Origin: VAZQ01 sp963763365
GTDB taxonomy: Bacteria; Pseudomonadota; Alphaproteobacteria; Rhizobiales; Xanthobacteraceae
DNA: 64,000 nt
Assembly: GCA_963763365.1 (NCBI GenBank)
Contig: CAVXOE010000009.1
Location: forward strand, 496,001 to 560,000
Reading direction: 5' to 3'
This document shows positions 9,796 through 19,237 of the stretch, one piece after another. Each line of letters opens with the position of its first letter. Position 1 is the stretch's first letter. Below the pieces are notes generated by a model. The model ran no database searches, was not told where the DNA came from, and was given only the letters and a program-made list of their open reading frames with translations. The position numbers were made by a program, and so were the translations under genes.

Positions 9796-10611
9796 ATGAC
9801 ACGGGCGGTTTCTGTCGGCCTGATCGGCTGCGGAGGGATCGCCCAGGACGTGGTCGCGGCGCTCCGCGACCAGGGAGGCGAAAACACTGTACGCATCATC
9901 GGGGCGCTGGCCCGCCGCGGTCGCGCCGAGACGGCCCGCGCGAAGCTTTCCGGTGTTGCGATTGTCGAATCGCTCGACGATCTGCTGGCGCTGAACCCCG
10001 CAGTAGTTGCCGAGGTGGCCGGGCAGGGGGCGGTCGCCGACCATGGCGAGGCGGTGCTGCGTAAAGGGCTCGATCTTCTCATTATCTCGGTCGGTGCGCT
10101 GGCCGATCCGGCGCTGCTCGGTCGCCTCAAGGCTGCCGCGCAGGCTGGCGGTAGCCGCATCCTCCTCCCCGCGGGCGCAATCGGCGGCATCGACGCCATC
10201 GCCGCCATGCGGGTCGCCGGCCTCACTTCCGTGCGATATCGTTCGCGCAAGCCGCCCGCCGCCTGGCGCGGTTCGCCGGCCGAACAGGTGGTCGATCTCG
10301 GCAGCCTCACCGAGCGCACCGTTCTTTATCGCGGCACCGCCGGCGAGGCCGCGCTGCGCTATCCGCAGAATGCCAACGTCGCAGCCGCGGTGGCGCTCGC
10401 CGGCCTTGGTTTCGACGCGACCGAAGTGGAACTGGTCGCCGACCCGGCCGCGCCCGGCAATGTGCACGAGATCGAGGCTGAAGGAGCCGCCGGGCGCTTC
10501 GCGATCCAGCTTCAGGGCAAACCGTCGCGCTCGAACCCCAAGACCTCGGCGCTCGCCGCCATGAGCGTCGTGCGCGCGCTTATCAACGAAGGCGCGACGA
10601 TTGTCATATGA
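9796..10611 (+). CDS. nadX: L-aspartate dehydrogenase family protein
   Basis: A NAD(P)-dependent amino-acid dehydrogenase of the NadX family, 271 residues. The N-terminal nucleotide site is GLIGCGGIAQDV. The central block LLPAGAIGGIDAI is typical, PQNANVAAAVALAG matches the usual P-x-N-x-NVAA block, and NVHEI contains the probable catalytic His. In NAD synthesis the enzyme makes iminoaspartate. Here no nadA or nadC is nearby, and the gene sits directly before a molybdenum hydroxylase, so it may instead release ammonia from an amino-acid-like intermediate. The hydroxylase start codon lies 31 bp past its stop. Confidence 0.85.
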   Translation: MTRAVSVGLIGCGGIAQDVVAALRDQGGENTVRIIGALARRGRAETARAKLSGVAIVESLDDLLALNPAVVAEVAGQGAVADHGEAVLRKGLDLLIISVGALADPALLGRLKAAAQAGGSRILLPAGAIGGIDAIAAMRVAGLTSVRYRSRKPPAAWRGSPAEQVVDLGSLTERTVLYRGTAGEAALRYPQNANVAAAVALAGLGFDATEVELVADPAAPGNVHEIEAEGAAGRFAIQLQGKPSRSNPKTSALAAMSVVRALINEGATIVI

Positions 10612-10642
10612 GCGCGCGGCTGCGCGCGCGGAACCGGCGCAC

Positions 10643-12938
10643 ATGGATCAGAAGCGCACACTCAACACGTTCGTCGGTAGTCCGGTCGAGCGCCTGGAAG
10701 ACCTGCGCTTCCTGCGCGGACGCGGACAGTTCGTCGACGATGTTCCTGCCGACGCCCTGCACGCCGTCATTCTGCGCAGCCCGGCGGCGCATGGCCGCAT
10801 CCGCGCCATCGATACGCGGTCGGCGTTGGCATGTCCGGGTGTGCGGGCCGTGCTCACGGCCGCCGACCTCGGCGAGGTCCCGGTCATCACGATGCGGCAG
10901 GAACTGCTGCCGGCGTTCAAGCCCTATCAGCAGCCGGTGATCGCCCACGATAAGGTGCGCTATGTCGGCGAACCGATCGCCGTTGTGGTGGCGGAGAGCG
11001 CCGGCGCCGCCGAGGATGCGCTGGAGGCAATCGAACTCGACATCGAGCCGCTGCCGGCGATCGCGGACCGCGATGCGGCCCGCCGCAACGACTCGCTGCT
11101 GTTCGAGGCAACCGGATCGAACCGGATCATCTCCCTTACCGCGCAGAAGGGCGACGCCGAAGCGGCGTTCCGCGGCGCCGGTTACGTCCGGCTCGAGACA
11201 TTCTCCGTGCAGCGTTTCACCGCGGTGCCGATGGAACCGCGCGGACTTCTGGCCGAATGGAATGAGCAACAACGGCACCTCACCGTCCATGGTGCCGCCA
11301 AGGTGCCGTTCCACAACCGGCGCATCCTCGCCAAGCAGATGGGTCTGCCGGAGGAATCGATCAGCATGATCGAGTGCGATGTCGGAGGTGGGTTCGGCGT
11401 ACGCGGCGAGTTTTATCCCGAGGACTTCCTCATTCCGTTCGCAGCGCGCCGCCTCGGCCGGCCGGTGCGCTGGGTCGAGGATCGCCGCGAGCATCTCATC
11501 GCCACCAATCACGCCCGCGATGCCGAATGCACGCTGGAGATCGCCTGCGATCGCGACGGCACGATTCTGCGGGCTGCGCGGGCGCGCGGCGGTCGATCTC
11601 GGCGCCTATATCCGCACCAACGGCGCGACCGCGGCGCGCAACATCGTGCAGGTGCTGTCTGGTCCGTATCGCATCCCGAACATCGAGATCGAGATCGATC
11701 TGCTGGTGACCAACAAGACGCCGTCCGGCACCTACCGCGGACCGGGCCGCTTCGAGGCGGATTTCTTCCGCGAGCGGCTGTTCGACATGGCGGCCCGCGA
11801 CTTGAATATCGACCGGGTCGAGTTCCGTCGGCGCAATCTCATCGCCGAATCCGAGATGCCGTACGTGCTGGCACGGGTGACGCCGCTCGATGCCGAGAGC
11901 GAAACCGACAGCGGCGACTATCGTGCGACGCTCGACCGCTGCCTCGCCGCTTTCGACTGGGAGCGCAAGGTGGCATCGCAGGGCCGGCTGATCGACGGCC
12001 GCTACCAGGGCGTCGCCGTCGGCTGCTATTTCGAAGGCGGCGGCTCCGGACCACGCGAAAATGTGCGCCTCGAACTCGAAACCGACGGCTCGGTCTCGGT
12101 CTATGTCGGCTCGTCGTCGGTGGGCCAGGGCGTCGAGACGGTGTTCGCGCAGATCGCCGCGGATGCGCTCGAGCGGCCAATGGCGGCCATCCGCGGCGTC
12201 TACCACGGCTCGACCGGCTACGTGCGGCAGGGCTTCGGCTCGTACAGCTCGCGCTCGATCGTGATGGGCGGATCGGCGATTGTCGCGGCGGCCGCTACCT
12301 TGAAGGAGAAGATGCGGGAGGCGGCCGCGCGCATCCTCAAATGCGGCGCGCAGGACATCGTGCTCGATGGCGACAGAGCGATTGGCCCGGGCCAGGCCTC
12401 GATTCCCTTGGGCGAGCTTGCCGCCGAAGGCCTCTCGGCCGAGGGGACCTACGCCAGCAAGCTGCGCACCTACAGCTACGGCGCCCACGCCGCGCATGTG
12501 ACGGTCGATCCGAAGACCGGGCAGGTCGAACTCGTCGACTATCTCGCCGTGGAGGACGTCGGACGCATCATCAATCCGCTGACGCTGCACGGACAGACGG
12601 TCGGCGCGATCGTGCAAGGTCTCGGCGGCGCGCTTCTGGAGCATGTTATCTATGACGAGCACGCGCAACTGCTGACCGGTTCGCTCGCCGATTATCTTCT
12701 GCCGACGGCCAGCGACTTTCCGACGATCCGCGCCATGGCGTTCGAGGACAAGCCCGCGCCGCACAATCCGCTCGGCGCCAAGGGCGCGGGCGAGGGCGGC
12801 ATCATCCCGGTCGGCGGCGTGATCGCCAATGCGGTGGCGTCGGCGCTAGCGCCACTTGGCGTCGAGCCGCGCGAACTGCCGCTGTCGCCGCCGCGGGTGT
12901 GGCAGTTGATCAACGGGCCGCAAGCGCCGTCGCGTTGA
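10643..12938 (+). CDS. xanthine-dehydrogenase-family molybdopterin-binding large subunit 1 (one frame break)
   Basis: The catalytic large subunit of a molybdenum hydroxylase, 764 residues after repair. It reads FVGSPVERLEDLRFLRGRG at the N-terminus, then DKVRYVGEPIAVVVAES and DVGGGFGVRGEFYPED. TYRGPGRFEADFF and SVGQGVETVFAQIAADAL follow, and the active-site block LGAKGAGEGG contains the conserved Glu. One extra G lies in the GGG at about 11570-11573; without it the text runs ILRLRGRAAVDLGAY, matching the paralogue at 14401. It partners with the FAD and 2Fe-2S subunits just downstream. Such enzymes hydroxylate N-heterocycles, aldehydes or CO; the substrate is unknown. Confidence 0.88.
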
Positions 12939-12980
12939 CCTACTGGAGACGGCGATGCTAGCACTTGATCGACCCACATC

Positions 12981-13013
12981 GTCATGCCCGGCCGGGACGA
13001 GCCCGGCCATGAC
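12981..13013. repeat. short palindromic repeat inside the molybdenum hydroxylase operon
   Basis: GTCATG...CATGAC arms (12981-12986 and 13008-13013) enclose CCGGC and GCCCGG arms. The motif matches the outer modules of the repeats at 25317, 27536 and 35297. It lies between large subunit 1 and the FAD subunit. It may affect message stability in the operon, which is inference. Confidence 0.65.
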
Positions 13014-13054
13014 GGCGTAAATGAACCGTGCATGTCGAAGCGGACGCGTAGCTC

Positions 13055-13912
13055 ATGAAAATGCCGCCCTTCGAATATGCCTGCCCGACAACGATTTCCG
13101 AGGCCGTGAAACTGCTCGCCTCGCGCGACGACGCCAAGGCGCTCGCCGGCGGCCAGAGCCTCATCCCGATCCTGGCGTTTCGGCTCGCGCATCCGGCGCT
13201 GCTGGTCGACCTGCGCAAGCTCGGCGAGCTTCGCCGCATCGGAATTTCGGACAATGGCGTGTCGCTCGGTGCCATGACGCGCTGGCGCGACATCGAGGAC
13301 GACGACCGGCTGGCAAGCGCGCACCCGTTGCTCAAGGCCGCGATCGAGCACGTGGCGCACTACCAGATCCGCAACCGCGGCACCGTTGGCGGCAGCATCG
13401 CGCATGCCGATCCGGCCGCCGAGATGCCCGGCATCGCGGTGACGTGCGACGCCGAGATTTTGACGGTCGGCGCCGGTGGCGAACGCATCATCAGGGCGGG
13501 CGATTTCTTCCAGGGGCCGCTCATGACGGCGCTCGCGGCGGACGAGATCATCGTTGAGATCAGGCTGCCGCCGTGGCCCGCCGGCCGCCGCTGGGGTTTT
13601 CAAGAGTTCGCGCGGCGCCGCGGCGACTTCGCGCTGGCCGCGGCCGCGGTGTTCTACGATCAGGACGATGGCGGACGCGCGCGCAACGCGCATGTCGGTG
13701 TCATCGGCGTCGCCGACCGGCCCCTGCGATTGCCGTCAGTCGAGGCGGTGCTGAACGGCCGGGTCGTCGACGAAGCGACGATCGCCAAGGCTGACGCGGC
13801 CGCCGCGGCCGCGGTCGATCCGGACGACGACATTCATGCCAGCGGCGCCTACCGCAAGGCGCTGGTCGGAACCATGGTCGAACGCGCGCTGCTCGCGGCC
13901 TCGCGCAGATGA
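13055..13912 (+). CDS. FAD-binding medium subunit of molybdenum hydroxylase (CoxM type)
   Basis: The 285-residue FAD subunit that passes electrons from the iron-sulfur subunit to an acceptor. The two FAD motifs are clear: LAGGQSLIPILAFRLAHP in the N-terminal domain and GTVGGSIAHADPAAE near residue 110. The C-terminal CO-dehydrogenase flavoprotein domain follows (RRGDFALAAAAV, HASGAYRKAL). The start at 13055 could also be the Met two codons later. The 2Fe-2S gene begins 12 bp after its stop. Together with the flanking genes it would form an L-M-S heterotrimer. Confidence 0.92.
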   Translation: MKMPPFEYACPTTISEAVKLLASRDDAKALAGGQSLIPILAFRLAHPALLVDLRKLGELRRIGISDNGVSLGAMTRWRDIEDDDRLASAHPLLKAAIEHVAHYQIRNRGTVGGSIAHADPAAEMPGIAVTCDAEILTVGAGGERIIRAGDFFQGPLMTALAADEIIVEIRLPPWPAGRRWGFQEFARRRGDFALAAAAVFYDQDDGGRARNAHVGVIGVADRPLRLPSVEAVLNGRVVDEATIAKADAAAAAAVDPDDDIHASGAYRKALVGTMVERALLAASRR

Positions 13913-13924
13913 GTAACGGTGGCT

Positions 13925-14404
13925 ATGCCGGTTCGGTTTGAAGTCAACGGGAAGCAGGTCGAAGTGGAGGTCGAGCCGCGCCTCACGCTCGCCGACTGCC
14001 TGCGCCATCACTTGCGGCTTACCGGCACGCATGTCGGCTGCGAGCATGGCGTGTGCGGTGCCTGCACGGTGCTGGTCGACGGCGCGGCGGTGCGCTCCTG
14101 CCTGATGCTGGCGGTGCAGGCCGAGGGCGCCAAGGTGGTCACCGTCGAGGGCCTGTCGAAGGACGAAGGGCTCACCCCGCTGCAGACCTCGTTTCGCAAG
14201 CATCATGCGCTGCAGTGTGGATTCTGCACACCCGGCATGATCACGACCGCGCATGCGCTCTTGAGCGAAGAGCCCGACTGCGACGCCGACCGCGTGCGCG
14301 AGGTGCTCTCCGGCAACATCTGCCGCTGCACCGGCTACATTTCGATCGTCGAAGCCGTGCTCGATGCGCGCGCGGCCTACAAGAACGGCGGCCGTGAGCC
14401 ATGA
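13925..14404 (+). CDS. 2Fe-2S small subunit of molybdenum hydroxylase (CoxS type)
   Basis: A 159-residue iron-sulfur subunit. The plant-type ferredoxin cluster is bound by Cys39, Cys44, Cys47 and Cys59 (CEHGVCGACTVLVDG). The helical-domain cluster is bound by Cys98, Cys101, Cys133 and Cys135 (CGFCTPGM and CRCTGY). All eight ligands are present. A GTG six bases upstream (13919) is an alternative start. The stop overlaps the start of large subunit 2 (ATGA at 14401-14404), implying translational coupling. The single S and M genes probably serve both large subunits. Confidence 0.95.
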   Translation: MPVRFEVNGKQVEVEVEPRLTLADCLRHHLRLTGTHVGCEHGVCGACTVLVDGAAVRSCLMLAVQAEGAKVVTVEGLSKDEGLTPLQTSFRKHHALQCGFCTPGMITTAHALLSEEPDCDADRVREVLSGNICRCTGYISIVEAVLDARAAYKNGGREP

Positions 14405-16687
14405 GGAACACGTTCATCGGCGCGCCGATGGAACGCCGCGAGGACCTTCGCTTCCTGCGCGGTCGCGGCGAGTTTGTCGATGACCTCGCGGTCGACGGCC
14501 TGCTCTATGCGGTAATCCTGCGCAGCGCGGTCGCGCATGGCCGCATCGTGTCGCTCGATGTATCAGCGGCGCGCCGCCGTCCCGGCGTGCACGCGGTGAT
14601 CACCGCTGCCGAGATGCCGGGCGGTCCGCCGATCATTCCGATGCGGCTGCAGCCGCTGCCCGAGTTCAAGCCCTACGAGCAGCCGGTGATTGCGCATGAC
14701 AAAGTGCGCTACGTCGGCGAGCCGATTGCGGTGGTGCTGGCGTCAAGCGTGGCCGCGGGCGAGGATGCGCTCGAGGCGATCACTCTGGAGATCGAGGCGC
14801 TTCCTGCCGTCGTGGATCGTGCGACGGCGGCGAAGAACCGGAGCCTGCTGTTCGAGGCAACCGGCACCAACCGCTCGCTCATCTTCCACGCGCGCAAGGG
14901 CGATGCCGACGCGGTGTTCCGCGACGCTCCTTACACCCGGCGCGAAAGCCTCCGCACTGGACGCCATTACGGCCTCACCATGGAGCCGCGCGGCGTGATG
15001 GCGCAATGGGACGCGGTGGCGGAAAAGCTCACGGTATCCGGCGCCGCCAAGGTGCCGTTCTTCAACCGCCGCATCCTGGCGAAGCAGATCGGGCTGCCGG
15101 AATCCGCGATCGAGATGATCGAGAACGATGTCGGCGGCGGCTTTGGCGCGCGCGGCGAGTTCTATCCCGAGGATTTCCTGATCCCGTTCGCGGCGCGTCA
15201 CGTCAACCGTCCGGTGAAATGGACCGAGGACCGCCGCGAGAACCTGATGACGATGAATCACGCGCGCGAGGCCGAGGCCGACCTGGAGATCGCCTGCGCG
15301 CGCGACGGCACCGTCCTGGCGTTGCGTGGCGAGGTCCACAACGACATGGGTGCCTATATGCGCACCAATGGCGCGGTTGGCGCGCGCAATGTCGCGCAGT
15401 TCATGGCGGGGCCGTACCGCATTGCCCACGTCAAGATCGACTCGCACCTCTGGATGACCAACAAGACGCCGGTCGGTACCTACCGCGGACCGGGCCGCTT
15501 CGAGGCGAACTTTTTCCTCGAGCGGATGCTCGACATGGTGGCGGGCGATCTCGGCATCGACCGCGTGGAGCTCAGGCGGCGTAATCTCGTGACGCACGCT
15601 GAGCAGCCCTATCACGATCGCACACGTCCAGCCGACCGACGCCAAGGATCAATACGACAGCGGCGATTACCTGGCGACGTTCGAGCGCTGCCTCGAGGAA
15701 ATCCGCTGGGATGAAAAATCGAAGCTCGCCGGCAAGCTGATCGACGGGTTCTATCACGGCCTCGCCGTCGTCAACTTTGTCGAAGGTGGCGCCGCGGGCC
15801 CGAAGGAGACGGCGCGGCTTGCGGTCAACGACGACGGCACGATCTCGGTCTATCTCGGTACGACCTCGGTCGGGCAGGGGGTCGAGACGATCTTCGCGCA
15901 GATCGCCGCCGACGCGCTTGAAATCCCGATGGATCGCATTCGCCATGTCCATCATGGCTCGACTTGCTATGTGAGCGACGGCTACGGCGCCTATCATTCG
16001 CGCTCGACCGTGATGGGCGGCTCGGCGCTGCTCGACGCGGCGAAGAATTTCCAGGCCGCGTTGCGCGAGGCGGCGGCGAAGCGGCTGGACTGCGGTCCGG
16101 CCGACATCAATCTCGATGAGGACAAGGTCGCGGGTCCGAACGGCCAGACGATCGCGATGAAGGAATTCGCCGGACTGTCGGTCGAGGGCGCGTTTCTCAA
16201 CCACCGCCACACCTACAGCTACGGCGCGCATGCCGCGCACATCGCGGTCGATCCCAAGCTCGGACGGATCAAGATCATCGACTATGTGGTGGTGCAGGAC
16301 GTCGGCCGGGCGGTCAATCCGCTGACCTTGCGCGGGCAGGTGATCGGTTCGCTGGTGCAGGGGCTGGGCGGCGCCTGCCTGGAGCACCTGCAATATGATG
16401 AAGAGGGCCAGTTCCTGACCGGGTCGCTTGCCGATTACCTGCTGCCGACCGCGACCGATTTCCCGAACCTGCGTTGCGTGATTCTCGACGACCACCCCTC
16501 GCCGATCAATCCGCTGGGCGCCAAGGGCGCCGGCGAAGGCGGCATCATCGCGGCCGGCGGCGTGATGGCAAACGCGGTGGCGAACGCGCTCAGTTCGTTC
16601 GGCGTCGAGCCGCGCGAACTCCCGCTCACGCCCGCGCGCATCTGGGAACTCGTGCGAGCCGCGCGGCCCAGCATTGCGGCAGAATAG
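14401..16687 (+). CDS. xanthine-dehydrogenase-family molybdopterin-binding large subunit 2 (one frame break)
   Basis: A second catalytic large subunit, 761 residues after repair, clearly paralogous to the one at 10643. Both share LRFLRGRG, HDKVRYVGEPIAVV, MEPRG, GAAKVPF, NRRILAKQ, the GGGFG/RGEFYPEDFLIPFAAR block, YRGPGRFEA and GAKGAGEGG with the catalytic Glu. One extra C at about 15613 breaks the frame between AEQPY and TIAHVQPTDAKDQYDSGDY. It overlaps the small-subunit stop by four bases. Two large subunits beside one M and one S gene suggest alternative complexes with different substrates, or successive steps on one compound. Confidence 0.88.
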
Positions 16688-16759
16688 CCCGCTCGCGTTG
16701 ACGCGCTGTGCCGCCGGGGAATAGGTTCAAACAACGCAATCCTTTGACAGGAGCACGCC

Positions 16760-17290
16760 ATGAGCGTCGCACGGCATCCGCGTCCGCCGGAACTGGCCGA
16801 CACACCGATCGAAGAGATCATGCAGAAATACGTTGGCCGCTACCGCGAAAAGAAGCCGGATTGGGCCGCCTTCGAGGATGCCAAGATCGAAGGCTACAAG
16901 CGCGCCCAGCACCGCTTCATCGGCGCGGGCGGCTCCGGCAAGCACGGCGATCCCACCGTGATCCCGGCGAAGAATTTCACGCTCTCGATCATGTACGTGG
17001 AGCCCGGTCAGGGCAACGCCGCGCATACCCACGAAGTCGAGGAATGCTTCTTCGTCCTGCAGGGCTATCTCGACGTGTTCGTCGAAGACGAAAGCGGCAA
17101 GCGGCTCACCACGCGGCTCGGCCCATGGGAGTGCATTGCATGCCCGGCCGGCGTCATCCACGGCTATCAGAACGACAGCCTGGAGCCGGTCTACTTCCAG
17201 GTGATGATAGGGCGCGCCAAGCCCGAAACCATGGGCTATGCCGACGAGGATCTGTTCAAGCGCAAGGACGGACATCTCAAGGCGGTGTGA
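16760..17290 (+). CDS. cupin-domain protein
   Basis: A 176-residue single-cupin protein. HTHEVEECFFVLQGYLDVFVE contains the first cupin motif with its two His and the Glu. CPAGVIHGYQN holds the second motif His. A preceding TTGACAGGAGCACGCC supplies a ribosome site. The N-terminal 60 residues are charged and not recognised. Cupins of this form include metal-dependent dioxygenases, isomerases and simple binding proteins. The ornithine cyclodeaminase-like gene follows 6 bp later, so the two are one unit with the hydroxylase operon or just after it. Confidence 0.8.
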   Translation: MSVARHPRPPELADTPIEEIMQKYVGRYREKKPDWAAFEDAKIEGYKRAQHRFIGAGGSGKHGDPTVIPAKNFTLSIMYVEPGQGNAAHTHEVEECFFVLQGYLDVFVEDESGKRLTTRLGPWECIACPAGVIHGYQNDSLEPVYFQVMIGRAKPETMGYADEDLFKRKDGHLKAV

Positions 17291-17296
17291 CGATCG

Positions 17297-18251
17297 ATGA
17301 CCCAACCGCTCTACATCACCGAAGCCGAGGTGGCGCGGCTCGTGACCGTCAAGGACGCGATTGCGGCGCTGGAAGAGATGTTCGCCACCTGGGAAAGCGC
17401 GACGACGCACAATTTGCCGCGTCAGCGCGCGCGACTCGCCGGTGGCGCGATGAACCTGATGGGCGCCTCCTATGGGGCGAAGAGCGTGCACGGGCTCAAG
17501 GTCTACGCCGCCGGCAAGGGGATGACGTTCGGCCACGCGCTGGTCTATTCGTCGACCGATGGGACGCTGAAAGCGATCATCGAGTGCGACCTGCTCGGCC
17601 AGATCCGCACCGGCGCCGCGAGCGGTCTCGCCACCAAGCTGCTCGCCAATCCGGACGCGCAGACCCTCGGCGTGATCGGCACCGGACGGCAGTCGCGTTC
17701 GCAGGTGCGCGCTGTTTGTGCGGTACGCCCGATCAAGCGGGTGTCGGTCTTCGCGCGCACCCAGGACCATCGCGAAGCCTATGCGCGGGAGATGGAGAAG
17801 GAACTCGGCATCGAGGTGACGGCCGGCGCCCTCGGCCGAAGCCTGCGTCGGCGATGCCGATGTCGTCGTCACCATCACCAAGTCGGCGGAGCCGGTGTTC
17901 AAAGGCTCGGCGCTGGCGAAGGGCGCGCATGTCAACGTGGCGGGAGCGAACTCCGGCGACCGGCGCGAGGTCGATGCCGAAACGGTGCTGCGCGCGGCCG
18001 TGCGGGTGACGGATCACATCGAACAGGCGAAGGTCGAGGCGGGCGAACTGCGCGATCTCGTCGTGACCGGCAAGCTGGCCTGGTCCGACATCCACGAACT
18101 CGGCGACATCGTGTGCGGCAAGGCCAAGGGCCGCGCGTCGCCATCCGAACTGACGTTGTTCAAATCGCTCGGCATTGCGCTCGAAGACATGGCTTTCGGC
18201 GAGATGATCTATCAGAAGGCGTTGGCGCAAGGCGCCGGCCGGCGCATTTGA
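17297..18251 (+). CDS. ornithine cyclodeaminase/mu-crystallin family reductase (one frame break)
   Basis: A NAD(P)-dependent enzyme of the OCD/mu-crystallin family, 317 residues after repair. Members deaminate ornithine or reduce ketimines, or act as alanine or opine dehydrogenases. LYITEAEVARLVTVKDAIAAL is the usual start, LGVIGTGRQSRSQVRAV is the nucleotide-binding motif, and VNVAGANSGDRREVDAE and FKSLGIALEDMAFGEMIY are family blocks. One extra G at 17834-17835 separates GAL from AEACVGDADVVVTITKS. Beside NadX and a Mo hydroxylase, it suggests handling of an imine or amino-acid intermediate. Confidence 0.85.
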
Positions 18252-18267
18252 TGCCGGGCACCCGGCG

Positions 18268-19227
18268 CTACTTTGCGAGCATCCCGGCCTTCTCGATCAC
18301 CGGCTTCCAACGTACGTGCTCGTCGTCGATGAACTTGCGGAATGCGGCGGTATCCATGCTCTCGATCAGCATCCCGTCTTCCCGCATTCGTTTCTGGCTG
18401 TCGGGCTTCGACGTGGCGACGTTCACCTCGCGGTTGACCTTGACGGCGATGTCGTTCGGCAGGCGCGCCGGTCCCACCAGGCCGAACCAGTTGGTCGCCA
18501 CCACGTCGTAGCCCAGTTCCTTGAACGTCGGCACATCGGGATAGTCGGGCATGCGCTGATTGGTCGAGACCGCCAGCGGGATCACGGTGCCGCCGCGGAT
18601 TTGTCCGGCGGCCGACGTTACGGTCGGCGTGGCGAAATCGATGTGATTGGCGACCACGTCCATCAGGCTTTGTGCCGCGCCCTTGTAGGGGATCATCTCG
18701 AACTTGAGGTCGGTCTGGAGCCCGAACGACTGCGCCACCATCTGCCCCACGCTCGACAGGCCCGACGTTCCGTAGCTCAAGGCTTTGGAACTCGTTCGCG
18801 CCTTGGCGACAAAATCCTTCAGCGTCCGCACATCGCTCTTCTGGCTGACCACGAACATGATCGGCGTGCCGGCGATGTAGGCGATCGGCGTCAGGTCCTT
18901 CAGCGGATCGTAGCCCGCCTTGGGATTGGTGAGCGGAATGACGACCGCGAGCGAAAGCGACATGATGCCGAACGTGTAGCCGTCGGGTTCGGCCGCGGCG
19001 ACCGCCTGCATGCCGATGACGCCGCTGGCGCCGGCGCGCGTCTCGACGAAGAACTGCTGCTTGAAGGCGGTGGTGAGATGATCGGCCGCGATACGCGCAA
19101 GCTGGTCGGCGGCGCCGCCCGGCGCGAACGTGTTGATGATGCGCACCGGCCGTGCCGGCCACTCCTGCGCGGCGGCCGCCGTTGCGGCGCCGAACAGAAC
19201 AAGCAACGCCGCGGCCAGATGCCTCAT
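18268..19227 (-). CDS. Bug/TctC-family periplasmic solute receptor
   Basis: A 319-residue TctC-type receptor. Its signal peptide is MRHLAAALLVLFGAATAAAAQ, followed by WPARPVRIINTFAPGGAAD, DGYTFGIMSLS, MIPYKGAAQSLMDVVANHIDF and YPDVPTFKELGYD. It is the last gene of a minus-strand set with the MetE-like and CaiB genes (10 and 34 bp gaps). It converges on the OCD gene with 16 bp between. That order suggests import and activation of one substrate. No membrane partners are present. Confidence 0.9.
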   Translation of the reverse strand: MRHLAAALLVLFGAATAAAAQEWPARPVRIINTFAPGGAADQLARIAADHLTTAFKQQFFVETRAGASGVIGMQAVAAAEPDGYTFGIMSLSLAVVIPLTNPKAGYDPLKDLTPIAYIAGTPIMFVVSQKSDVRTLKDFVAKARTSSKALSYGTSGLSSVGQMVAQSFGLQTDLKFEMIPYKGAAQSLMDVVANHIDFATPTVTSAAGQIRGGTVIPLAVSTNQRMPDYPDVPTFKELGYDVVATNWFGLVGPARLPNDIAVKVNREVNVATSKPDSQKRMREDGMLIESMDTAAFRKFIDDEHVRWKPVIEKAGMLAK

Positions 19228-19237
19228 GAGCCTGATC

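Noticed and set aside
8356..10644. Very long open frame on the minus strand (762 codons)
   Set aside because: It is the reverse-frame shadow of the deacetylase, binding-protein and nadX genes in GC-rich DNA. Its translation is Arg/His-rich with no recognisable domain.
11568..11575. Programmed ribosomal frameshifting as the cause of the frame breaks
   Set aside because: The break sites share no slippery heptamer or downstream structure, occur in unrelated genes, and every one is explained by one extra base.
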